Part shown: positions 1-5,940 of the stretch, one piece after another
Layout: each line of letters begins with the position of its first letter
Position numbering within the stretch: the first letter of the stretch is position 1
Assembly: GCA_000436695.1 (NCBI GenBank)
Contig: HF992567.1
Location: 1 to 13,526 of the forward strand
Direction: 5' to 3'
Source of the DNA: Prevotella sp. CAG:1185
GTDB taxonomy: Bacteria; Bacteroidota; Bacteroidia; Bacteroidales; Bacteroidaceae
DNA length: 13,526 nt
Notes under the pieces: model-generated
What the model saw: only the letters and a program-made list of their open reading frames with translations
What the model was told of the DNA's origin: nothing
The model's database searches: none
Translations under genes and position numbers: made by a program

Positions 1-2
1 TA

Positions 3-167
3 AACTTTGCTAATTTGGGAACATGCGGACATTCATTTAATTTTAAAGTCACGAGAGCCATTGCAACTATTTATGTCTCTAATCTTAGCATGAAGGGAGG
101 GGATATTTGCCAACTGTTGAATGAACGCCTGAAAAGACAGAATAAATCTGAAGAAAAACAATCCTGA
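3..167 (+). CDS. C-terminal fragment of an unrecognised protein, open at the left edge
   Basis: An open frame runs from the window edge to a TGA at 165-167, giving about 54 residues with no start in view. The visible part is mixed polar and hydrophobic, and ends in a lysine- and glutamate-rich tail (LNERLKRQNKSEEKQS). This looks like the charged C-terminus of a soluble protein. I do not recognise the family. It is convergent with the histidine kinase, about 105 bases away. Between them lies a short GC-rich inverted repeat (GCCTGTGTACAGGC, near 219-232) but no U-run, so no convincing terminator. A chance open frame of this length is possible, so confidence is low. Confidence 0.4.
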   Translation, partial: NFANLGTCGHSFNFKVTRAIATIYVSNLSMKGGDICQLLNERLKRQNKSEEKQS

Positions 168-272
168 ATATAATGTCAAAAGGTTTTTATTATGTCGGTT
201 AATTGTGCCTCGAAACTGGCCTGTGTACAGGCAGGAAATGTAGTTCCATACAGATATTGCACAAAAACTGTC

Positions 273-1442
273 TTATGCACGTTTTGTAAGCTCTATTCTG
301 AATGTCGTGCCTTTACCTATCTCTGAATTCTTGACGAATATACGGCCTTTGTGATATTCTTCTACAATTCTCTTTGCTAATGACAGGCCTAAACCCCATC
401 CACGCTTCTTTGTCGTGAAACCGGGCTTGAAAACGTTTCTTATGTTTTTCTTTTTTATTCCTTTGCCTGTGTCAGTAACTTCAATGATTACCTTACTTGC
501 AGTTTCTTCCACGTGCAGAGTTATCGTTCCGCAGCCTTCCATTGCGTCAACGGCATTTTTGCAAAGGTTTTCTATAACCCATTCGAACAGCGAGCTGTTT
601 ATCTTTACTATAATGTCGTTATCAGGAAAGTCCTTTATGAATTTCACTTTTGATGATGTGCGCCTGTCCATGTAGTCGATAACGTGCGTCATAACATCCA
701 TAAGACTTGACGGAACAGGCTCAGGCAGCGAACCAATCTTGGAGAAGCGTTCGGCAATGAGTTCAAGACGCTTTACGTCCTTATCCATTTCTGGTATCAG
801 CTCGTCTTCAGGATAATTCTCCTTTAGTATTTCTGTCCATGCCATCAGGCTTGATATTGGCGTTCCGAGCTGATGAGCCGTTTCTTTTGAAAGGCCAACC
901 CAAACTTTGTTTTGCTCAGCTTTTTTGGATGTAAGCAATGCAAATATGGCCACTACGACAAACAGCATTACGACTCCCAACTGAATGTAAGGATATGTTG
1001 AAAGACGTTTAAGAATGACCGAATCGTCATAGCATACGTTGATATAATCTGTCTTCAGACTGTCGTCAAGATAAATTCTGATGTATTTTCCTTCATCAAG
1101 CAGCTTAGAACTTATGGCTTCAGCATTTTTCATGCTGTCTTCGAAATTTACTCCTTTCAAGTCCACGTTGCGGTAAATCTGCACGTTACGTTTAGAGTCG
1201 GTGACGATTACAGGTATCGTATTGTTTTCGTTGATAACCTTCAGCACAAGATTAAGGTCGGTGTTCTCGTCGGCCTTATTGAGCGATCTCATGGCTTCTG
1301 CCCACACTTCCATTTTGTTGTGCTCCTCATCAGCAAGCTTTTTCACAAGATTATTCGACACAATAAGCGATGCCACGGCAATAATGATGGCCGCAAGCAC
1401 AAGGATTATTTTCACCTGTCTTATTCTGTCTGTCCACTGCAT
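273..1442 (-). CDS. Membrane-bound sensor histidine kinase (orphan)
   Basis: 389-residue sensor kinase of a two-component system in the inner membrane. A first transmembrane helix (about 10-30) and a second (about 153-171) bracket a periplasmic sensor region of roughly 120 residues that I cannot assign to a named sensor fold. There is no obvious HAMP domain; the second helix runs almost directly into the dimerisation helix. The phospho-acceptor is His190 in the H-box AHQLGTP. The ATPase domain has the N-box (ENLCKNAVDA, 291-300), G1 (DTGKG, 324-328), an F-box region (VFKPGFTTK, about 337-345) and G2 (GWGLGLSLAKR, 348-358). Unusually, the residue after the catalytic His is Gln rather than the Glu/Asp common in HisKA kinases. 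No response regulator is adjacent; the nearest gene is the divergent BlaI-like repressor. Kinase identity is secure; signal and partner are unknown. Confidence 0.93.
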   Translation of the reverse strand: MQWTDRIRQVKIILVLAAIIIAVASLIVSNNLVKKLADEEHNKMEVWAEAMRSLNKADENTDLNLVLKVINENNTIPVIVTDSKRNVQIYRNVDLKGVNFEDSMKNAEAISSKLLDEGKYIRIYLDDSLKTDYINVCYDDSVILKRLSTYPYIQLGVVMLFVVVAIFALLTSKKAEQNKVWVGLSKETAHQLGTPISSLMAWTEILKENYPEDELIPEMDKDVKRLELIAERFSKIGSLPEPVPSSLMDVMTHVIDYMDRRTSSKVKFIKDFPDNDIIVKINSSLFEWVIENLCKNAVDAMEGCGTITLHVEETASKVIIEVTDTGKGIKKKNIRNVFKPGFTTKKRGWGLGLSLAKRIVEEYHKGRIFVKNSEIGKGTTFRIELTKRA

Positions 1443-1575
1443 ACAGTTTTATAACGCTTTAAAAATAATAATATTGTTTGCGCAAGCATTAAAATACTGC
1501 TGTAACTGCTTCATGAAGATTAATTCACAAATATGTTTTCTGTGGGTGTTTACGATGCGGTTAAAGTCTTGTATT

Positions 1576-1610
1576 AACGGCATCTCTTAGTTAATAAGAT
1601 GCCGTTTTAT
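1576..1610 (+). terminator. Hairpin with short U-run, terminator-like
   Basis: AACGGCATCT (1576-1585) pairs perfectly with AGATGCCGTT (1597-1606) across an 11-base loop, and the 3' arm runs into TTTTAT. The shape fits a weak rho-independent terminator on the + strand. However, no + strand gene lies upstream between the kinase start and here. It may end a short untranslated transcript, end antisense transcription through the kinase, or be a DNA-level element. Confidence 0.4.
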
Positions 1611-1618
1611 GTTAATAG

Positions 1619-1633
1619 ACTAAATATTTTAGT
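1619..1633. promoter_or_regulatory. Candidate BlaI-type operator 1 (ACTAAA-TAT-TTTAGT)
   Basis: Perfect 6+6 palindrome with a 3-base centre, about 95 bases upstream of the chosen repressor start. A second copy with one mismatch lies at 1683-1697, 64 bases away centre to centre, close to six helical turns. BlaI/MecI dimers bind dyads upstream of their own genes. Assignment of this dyad to the adjacent repressor is inference. Confidence 0.5.
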
Positions 1634-1682
1634 TAAAAGTATGCCTGTTTTAATTTAATTAACATGGTTGCTGATGTGTATA

Positions 1683-1697
1683 ACTAAAATATTTGGT
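1683..1697. promoter_or_regulatory. Candidate BlaI-type operator 2 (ACTAAA-ATA-TTTGGT)
   Basis: Same dyad as at 1619-1633 with one mismatch in the right half. It abuts a promoter-like TTTATTTGC (1697-1705, one mismatch to TAnnTTTG). A bound repressor would therefore cover the -7 region and block transcription of the repressor operon. Confidence 0.5.
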
Positions 1698-1727
1698 TTA
1701 TTTGCAGTAATTAAAAAACTTACAACT

Positions 1728-2093
1728 ATGAAATCATTGACAAACAAAGAAGAAGAAATCATGAATCATTATTGGGACAATGGTGAAATGCAGATACGCC
1801 AGTTGCAGGCTCTTTATGACGATCCTAAGCCCCATGTAAACACACTCTCAACGCTTGTGCATATACTTGAGGACAAAGGCTTCTTGTCGCACCGCAACCT
1901 GAAGACACGCACATACGCCTATTTCCCGAAGATATCTCGTGAAGGCTACAAGCGCGGTTCGCTTAACAACGTTGTCAATAAGTTCTTCGGAAAGTCGTAT
2001 CTTGGAGTGGTGTCAACACTCGTAAGCGATGAGAAAATATCGCTCGACGAACTGAAAGAGCTTATAAAGAAGGTTGAGGAGAACAAAAAATGA
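1728..2093 (+). CDS. BlaI/MecI/CopY-family winged-helix repressor
   Basis: 121-residue transcriptional repressor. An N-terminal winged helix (about 1-70) includes the family pattern: an LTNKEEEIMNHYW opening helix, a recognition-helix region around PHVNTLSTLVHILEDKGFL, and a wing at LKTRTYAYFP. The C-terminal part (about 75-121) is the helical dimerisation arm. I chose the ATG at 1728 because MKSLTNKEEE is the usual family N-terminus. An in-frame ATG at 1668 would add 20 unrelated residues and would lie upstream of candidate operator 2. It overlaps the thioredoxin gene by 4 bases (ATGA), so the two are probably translationally coupled. BlaI-like proteins are inactivated by a cognate M56 protease, and one is encoded two genes downstream. 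In a by-eye alignment to S. aureus BlaI, the Asn-Phe cleavage site falls on Thr97-Leu98, so the cleavage mechanism may differ. Confidence 0.9.
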   Translation: MKSLTNKEEEIMNHYWDNGEMQIRQLQALYDDPKPHVNTLSTLVHILEDKGFLSHRNLKTRTYAYFPKISREGYKRGSLNNVVNKFFGKSYLGVVSTLVSDEKISLDELKELIKKVEENKK

Positions 2094-2842
2094 GAAAAAT
2101 ACTGCTTGCTGTATTCTTTGTATTTTGTGTTTCTGTAAATACTTTTGCCGATGGAAAATTGCCTAGATATCTCATAGACGGCTGTTTCTTTAATGAACTT
2201 CCGTCAGGTATGTCTAATGAATATCGAATGACGATAACTCTGTTTGACCAGGACGGAAATCACATCTGGGCTATAAAGGGCGTAAAACTCACTGACGAAC
2301 AGAAGCGTAAAGCCGTAAAGAAGGCAGATGTGCCCAATGCCGACTTCTGGATTAAACTGGCAAAGGACAGGGAATGGCTCATTGACATGAATAAGGCTAA
2401 CAGCATGTCGAAGAAGCATAATATTGCTGAGGGCGACACTATAGGACAATTCAGCGTAAAGGATGTTGACGGACATGTGTGGGACAACGCATCAACCAAG
2501 GGCCATGCGCTGGTGCTCAACTTCTGGTATATTGGTTGCGGACCGTGTATAAAGGAGATGTCGGAGATAAGCAAATGGAAAGATGAATGTCCTGATGTGA
2601 ACTTCCTTGCCGTTACCTATAATTCATTTGACGAAATAAAGAATATCGTAAAACGGCAGAATTTCAGTTTTACCCAGATAGCTGACAACAAAACATTATG
2701 GGAGATGTTCAACGTTTTTCAGACGCCGACAACGATACTTATAGATAAAGACGGAGTGGTGCGCAAGGTGACGATAGGCACAAATGACTATAAACTCAAA
2801 GAGATGCTTAAGGCTATTAAGGAAGTTTCGGCTGCACGCTGA
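2090..2842 (+). CDS. Exported TlpA/ResA-like thioredoxin
   Basis: 250-residue exported thiol-disulfide oxidoreductase. A signal peptide (about 1-20, ending near NTFA-DG) sends it across the inner membrane. Residues about 24-105 form an N-terminal region I do not recognise. From about 112 a TlpA/ResA-type thioredoxin fold begins: a strand LVLNFWYIG, the active site CGPC (150-153), and the cis-Pro Pro213 in QTPTTILIDKDG. A CGPC centre is compatible with either reduction or disulfide exchange. It sits between the BlaI-like repressor (4-base overlap) and the M56 protease (42-base gap), so it is probably a regulated output or a component of that sensing circuit. The fold is secure; the redox direction and substrate are not. 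Confidence 0.9.
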   Translation: MRKILLAVFFVFCVSVNTFADGKLPRYLIDGCFFNELPSGMSNEYRMTITLFDQDGNHIWAIKGVKLTDEQKRKAVKKADVPNADFWIKLAKDREWLIDMNKANSMSKKHNIAEGDTIGQFSVKDVDGHVWDNASTKGHALVLNFWYIGCGPCIKEMSEISKWKDECPDVNFLAVTYNSFDEIKNIVKRQNFSFTQIADNKTLWEMFNVFQTPTTILIDKDGVVRKVTIGTNDYKLKEMLKAIKEVSAAR

Positions 2843-2884
2843 TACAAAATGCATAAATAAATAACGACAAATTAAGATAATGCC

Positions 2885-4498
2885 ATGGGAATGTTTTTCA
2901 TTTACTCGATAAAGGTGGCTATATGCCTGGCTGTGTTTTACCTGTTTTATAAGCTGCTGTTGAGCCGCGACACATTTCATTCGTTCAACCGTGTAGTGCT
3001 GTTGACGCTAATGCTGATGTCGCTCTTGTTGCCGTTTGTCAGCATACCTGTAAACAATTCAACACCGGTTTACGACGGAATAGTGCAGCTTGGACATCTT
3101 GTGGCTGTCGGACTGGTGTCAAGTGATGAAGAACAGTCGGGCATGACGCTTATTCAGGTGCTGTTCCTTATATATATAATAGGTGTGGCAGTGTTCTTTG
3201 TTAACGAGATATGCTCTTTGGTGAGACTGTATAGACTGATTACAGGAAAAGACCGCGTGAGGACTGATGACGGCGTGAACATAATAGTTATCGACGGCGA
3301 CATAGCACCGTTCAGCTGGTTTAACAACATTGTGATAAGCAGAAGCGACTATGAAAGCGGCCGGCGCGAAATAATTATACACGAAAAGGCGCATATAGCC
3401 CACGGACATTCATACGACATTATGCTGTGTAATCTGCTGCTGATATTCCAGTGGTTTAATCCCGCGGCATGGCTGTTGCGCCGTGAGTTGCAGAACATAC
3501 ACGAATATCAGGCTGACGAGGCTGTTATATTGAGCGGTGCCGATGCTGCCGAATATCAGCTCCTTCTGATACGCAAGGCTGTTGGCGAACAGCTGTTCAG
3601 TATGGCTAACAATCTAAATCATAACTCACTAAAGAAACGAATAACTATGATGATCGTGAAAAAATCTAATCCATGGAACCGCATTAAGGTATTGATGACC
3701 GTTCCTATAGCGGCTGTTGCCGTTGTGGCCTTTGCCACTCCGAAGGCCGAAAGCCTGAGTAAGGAAGTTGAGCACGAAAGCAATGCTCTTGTAAGTTCGG
3801 TTGTTAGAAGTATGCCGGACACGGCCGAGCATCTGGCCATAAGCGCTGGCGAGGCCGGCGACACAGACATGCCGGCTGAAGCCGCTGCGACGGAGACTGC
3901 TGCTGCCGACAGCCTCAGGGGGCGTGTAGCCGGCATTACTGTCGGCGCCTCAAAAGATGACGGCCGTGTGTTCAACGTTGTCGAGGAGCAGCCGCGCTAT
4001 CCCGGCGGAACTAATGCCCTTATGGCATACCTGCGTGATAACATAAAATACCCTGCCGAAGCCGTCAAGGCCGGCATACAAGGCAAGGTGATAGTGCAGT
4101 TCGTTGTAGGCAAGGACGGCACCGTTAGAGATGTCAAGTCCATAAGAAACATCAGTCCGGAGCTCGACGCCGAGGCTGTCAGAGTGGTTGCCGCCATGCC
4201 TAAATGGGTGCCGGGCTATCAGAGCGGCGAGGCAGTAAACGTGCGTTACACCTTGCCCGTGGATTTCCGCATGGACGGAGGACCTGGCAGCGAAAGCCAG
4301 AAAGCGGCCGGCAGCAATATTGCTTTTAGCGATGATGTATATTATGTCGTAGACGGTGTGCACGTCAGTGCCGCCGAACTGAAAAATATAAGCACGGATG
4401 AAATAAAGAGCATACAGGTGTTTAAAGATAAAGCTGCCGTTGAAAAATTTGGTGAACAGGCCAAGAACGGTGCTTTAGTTATAACCACTAAGAAATAA
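2885..4498 (+). CDS. M56 (BlaR1/MecR1-type) membrane metallopeptidase with TonB_C and SusC-plug-like C-terminus
   Basis: 537-residue membrane protein. The N-terminal half is an M56 protease: hydrophobic helices at about 6-26, 36-54 and 89-107, then the zinc motif HEKAH (166-170, HExxH) and a downstream Glu207 in HEYQADEAV, the expected third-ligand region. A further helix (about 268-285) is followed by an Ala-rich linker. The expected beta-lactam-sensor domain is absent. Instead, residues about 370-463 form a TonB_C domain (YPGG, IKYP, GKVIVQFVV, DGTV). The end (about 487-537: YYVVDG, DEIKSIQVFKDKAAVEKFG, NGALVITTKK) resembles the plug of SusC receptors. A second plug-like piece, LRGRVAGITVG (344-354), lies before TonB_C. 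M56 plus TonB_C is known in Bacteroidota. As the BlaR1 counterpart it probably inactivates the repressor encoded two genes upstream. Confidence 0.9.
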   Translation: MGMFFIYSIKVAICLAVFYLFYKLLLSRDTFHSFNRVVLLTLMLMSLLLPFVSIPVNNSTPVYDGIVQLGHLVAVGLVSSDEEQSGMTLIQVLFLIYIIGVAVFFVNEICSLVRLYRLITGKDRVRTDDGVNIIVIDGDIAPFSWFNNIVISRSDYESGRREIIIHEKAHIAHGHSYDIMLCNLLLIFQWFNPAAWLLRRELQNIHEYQADEAVILSGADAAEYQLLLIRKAVGEQLFSMANNLNHNSLKKRITMMIVKKSNPWNRIKVLMTVPIAAVAVVAFATPKAESLSKEVEHESNALVSSVVRSMPDTAEHLAISAGEAGDTDMPAEAAATETAAADSLRGRVAGITVGASKDDGRVFNVVEEQPRYPGGTNALMAYLRDNIKYPAEAVKAGIQGKVIVQFVVGKDGTVRDVKSIRNISPELDAEAVRVVAAMPKWVPGYQSGEAVNVRYTLPVDFRMDGGPGSESQKAAGSNIAFSDDVYYVVDGVHVSAAELKNISTDEIKSIQVFKDKAAVEKFGEQAKNGALVITTKK

Positions 4499-4595
4499 AT
4501 AGATGCCATATTGCTTGCTAAGAGATGATGCGGCAGGCGTCATGCAGATATACTTTTGTTGTCTCATGCCACAGGCTTATGCGGCGTGAAGGCTT

Positions 4596-4628
4596 AACAG
4601 ACAGAACATAACGAGTCTGCTGTTTTTT
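4596..4628 (+). terminator. Possible terminator of the BlaI-thioredoxin-M56 operon
   Basis: CAGAC (4598-4602) pairs with GTCTG (4615-4619) around a 12-base loop, with an alternative AACAG/CTGTT pairing. It is followed by six T's (4623-4628). The stem is short, so this is weak; the T-run and position after the operon favour it. Confidence 0.35.
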
Positions 4629-4629
4629 C

Positions 4630-4710
4630 AAAAGGTGGCCTTTCGGATTGCGAAAGGCCACCTTTTAGCGTGTAAAAGGCCATGTTTTAGAGCCTAAAAG
4701 ACGGCCTTTT
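4630..4710. repeat. Two tandem palindromes with shared AAAAGG ends (REP-like)
   Basis: First palindrome: a perfect 16-bp stem, AAAAGGTGGCCTTTCG (4630-4645) with its complement at 4651-4666, around a 5-base loop. Second palindrome, 7 bases later: AAAAGGCC (4674-4681) with GGCCTTTT (4703-4710). This one encloses an inner TTTTAG/CTAAAA stem (4685-4690 with 4694-4699) with a 3-base loop and a 3x3 internal loop. The ends of the two are alike (AAAAGG...CCTTTT), which suggests a duplicated or two-part repeat element. The first lacks a long U-run after the stem, so simple termination does not fully explain it. Confidence 0.65.
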
Positions 4711-5090
4711 GCAACGTATTGATATACAGAATGTTACAAGACCGGCTGAAACTATATGCCTGATGATGACTGATACGGCATAAACAGACGCATAGCCGAC
4801 ATGAAATTTATAAATGCCGGCATTGAATTAAATGTTTTTCTTATATGCCAGATGTTGTTTGCTGAGCAGTGCCACCTGCGTGTTCTTTTGGTGTTAATAT
4901 ATATCAGTTGCGCCATTTACTGGCATGTTTTATTGCAGATACTGGCCTCTGTTATCGGTTTTTGTGGAGAATGATTTTACCGCGTGAGCCTTTTGTCAAT
5001 ACTTTTAACATGCGTCTAAACGGCTTATAAATGTTGCAACATGGTGAAACAGTGCCACTTTAGTCTATAAATAAATTAAATTTTCGGCAT

Positions 5091-5126
5091 TTGTAATACA
5101 AGAATAAAAAATAATTTGTAACTTTG
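5091..5126 (+). promoter_or_regulatory. Promoter of the DUF177-rpmF-fabH operon
   Basis: TAACTTTG at 5119-5126 matches the Bacteroidota -7 consensus TAnnTTTG exactly and is followed by CAGC. An upstream TTTG (5090-5093) could be the -33 element, but the 25-base spacing is longer than usual, so the -33 assignment is uncertain. Transcription would begin around 5131-5135, leaving a leader of about 80 bases. Confidence 0.7.
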
Positions 5127-5139
5127 CAGCCCAAAGGCG

Positions 5140-5187
5140 ATGCGTGTGGAAGAGGCACCAGGGGTGCCGCTGTAATTCCGTGCGCAT
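5140..5187 (+). ncRNA. Structured 5' leader RNA of the DUF177-rpmF-fabH operon
   Basis: Outer stem: 5140-5151 (ATGCGTGTGGAA) with 5176-5187 (TTCCGTGCGCAT), 12 pairs of which three adjacent ones are G-U wobbles. Inner stem: GGCACC (5154-5159) with GGTGCC (5163-5168), perfect, with a 3-base AGG loop. The two stems are joined by an asymmetric internal loop (GA / GCTGTAA). There is no U-run after it, and it lies about 27 bases before the start codon, so it is not a terminator. Ribosomal-protein operons often carry autoregulatory leaders. A role here for L32 or another ligand is inference. Confidence 0.5.
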
Positions 5188-5214
5188 GAAGTCATTTATT
5201 TTATTCATCAAAAA

Positions 5215-5748
5215 ATGTGCAGTTTAGAGTCTTTGAAAATTGATTTGAAAGGTCTTAAGGAAGGTGAAACCATCTTTAAGTACGACCTCGACAATGCTTA
5301 TTTTGAGGCTGTAGACGGTCCTGAGGTAAGGAGCGGAGCGGTTAATGTTGAACTTAGTGTTCAGCGCACGTCAGAGTATTTTGAGCTCAACTTCCACTCA
5401 GAAGGCACAGTAAATGTTCCGTGCGACATCTGTCTCGACGACATGGAGCAGCCTGTAAGTTCTGACAACAGGCTTACGGTTAAGTTTGGAGAAGAATATT
5501 CAGAAGACGACGACCTCATAACGGTTGAGCGCGACGAAGGCGTGCTCGACGTTTCATGGTTTATATACGAGTTCATAGCTCTCAGCATACCCATTAAGCA
5601 TGTGCATGCACCTGGAAAATGCAACCCTGCGATGATAAAAGCTCTTGAAGAGCATTCAGCTGCCCGAAGCAGTGATGGTGATGAAGAGAGACCCATGGAC
5701 CCTCGTTGGAGTGAATTAGAAAAATTAAAAACAATAATTAAAGATTAA
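5215..5748 (+). CDS. DUF177/YceD-family protein
   Basis: 177-residue soluble protein of the DUF177 (YceD) family, which is found next to rpmF across bacteria and is linked to large-subunit rRNA accumulation. Visible family marks: a Cys pair in NVPCDICLDDMEQPV (about residues 70-84), an acidic stretch EEYSEDDDLI, the helix around VSWFIYEFIALSIPIKHVH, and the C-terminal signature DPRWSELEKLK. The start is preceded by an A-rich run typical of the phylum. It is the first gene after the promoter and leader hairpin, and it is followed after 6 bases by rpmF. Its biochemical activity is not established; the family assignment rests on motif plus synteny. Confidence 0.88.
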   Translation: MCSLESLKIDLKGLKEGETIFKYDLDNAYFEAVDGPEVRSGAVNVELSVQRTSEYFELNFHSEGTVNVPCDICLDDMEQPVSSDNRLTVKFGEEYSEDDDLITVERDEGVLDVSWFIYEFIALSIPIKHVHAPGKCNPAMIKALEEHSAARSSDGDEERPMDPRWSELEKLKTIIKD

Positions 5749-5754
5749 AAGAAA

Positions 5755-5940
5755 ATGGCACATCCTAAAAGAAGACAGTCAAAGACACGTACACTTAAAA
5801 GAAGAACTCATGACAAGGCTGTAGCTCCTACACTGGCAGTATGCCCTAACTGCGGCGCTTATCATATTTATCACACAGTTTGCCCGACATGCGGTTACTA
5901 CAGAGGTAAAATCGCTATCGTAAAGGAAACAGCTGAATAA
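5755..5940 (+). CDS. rpmF: 50S ribosomal protein L32
   Basis: 61-residue ribosomal protein of the large subunit. The N-terminus MAHPKRRQSKTRTLKRR is the standard basic rRNA-binding start of L32. The rest carries a four-Cys zinc ribbon, C30-x2-C33 and C43-x2-C46 (CPNC and CPTC), so this is the zinc-binding form rather than a Cys-less paralog. Length and motif are normal for the family. Its stop codon overlaps the fabH start by one base (TAATG), implying translational coupling of L32 and the fatty-acid initiation enzyme, a pairing common in bacteria. Confidence 0.97.
   Translation: MAHPKRRQSKTRTLKRRTHDKAVAPTLAVCPNCGAYHIYHTVCPTCGYYRGKIAIVKETAE

Larger units (their letters stand above)
1443..1727. 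other. Divergent intergenic region between histidine kinase and repressor
   Basis: 285 bases of AT-rich DNA holding the 5' regions of two divergent genes. It contains a perfect 10-bp hairpin (1576-1606) and two copies of an operator-like palindrome (1619-1633 and 1683-1697). No protein gene is supported here. The frames that cross it are the N-terminal extension of the repressor frame and the antisense of the kinase. Confidence 0.6.
4499..5118. other. Gene-free region downstream of the M56 gene
   Basis: About 620 bases with no supported gene on either strand. It holds a weak terminator-like hairpin (4596-4628), two tandem long palindromes (4630-4710) and two perfect 12-bp palindromes: AATGCCGGCATT at 4813-4824 and ATGTTGCAACAT at 5031-5042. 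The remaining sequence (about 4711-5080) shows no recognisable RNA gene or mobile element. Confidence 0.6.

Noticed and set aside
1668..1727. N-terminal extension of the BlaI-like repressor from an upstream ATG
   Set aside because: The extra 20 residues do not fit the family, and this start would lie upstream of the candidate operator and promoter-like site. ATG at 1728 gives the normal family N-terminus.
4630..4666. Simple terminator for the M56 gene
   Set aside because: The stem is very strong but only four T's belong to the 3' arm itself and the next bases are AGCG. A similar palindrome follows at once. A repeat element explains the pair better, although termination is not excluded.
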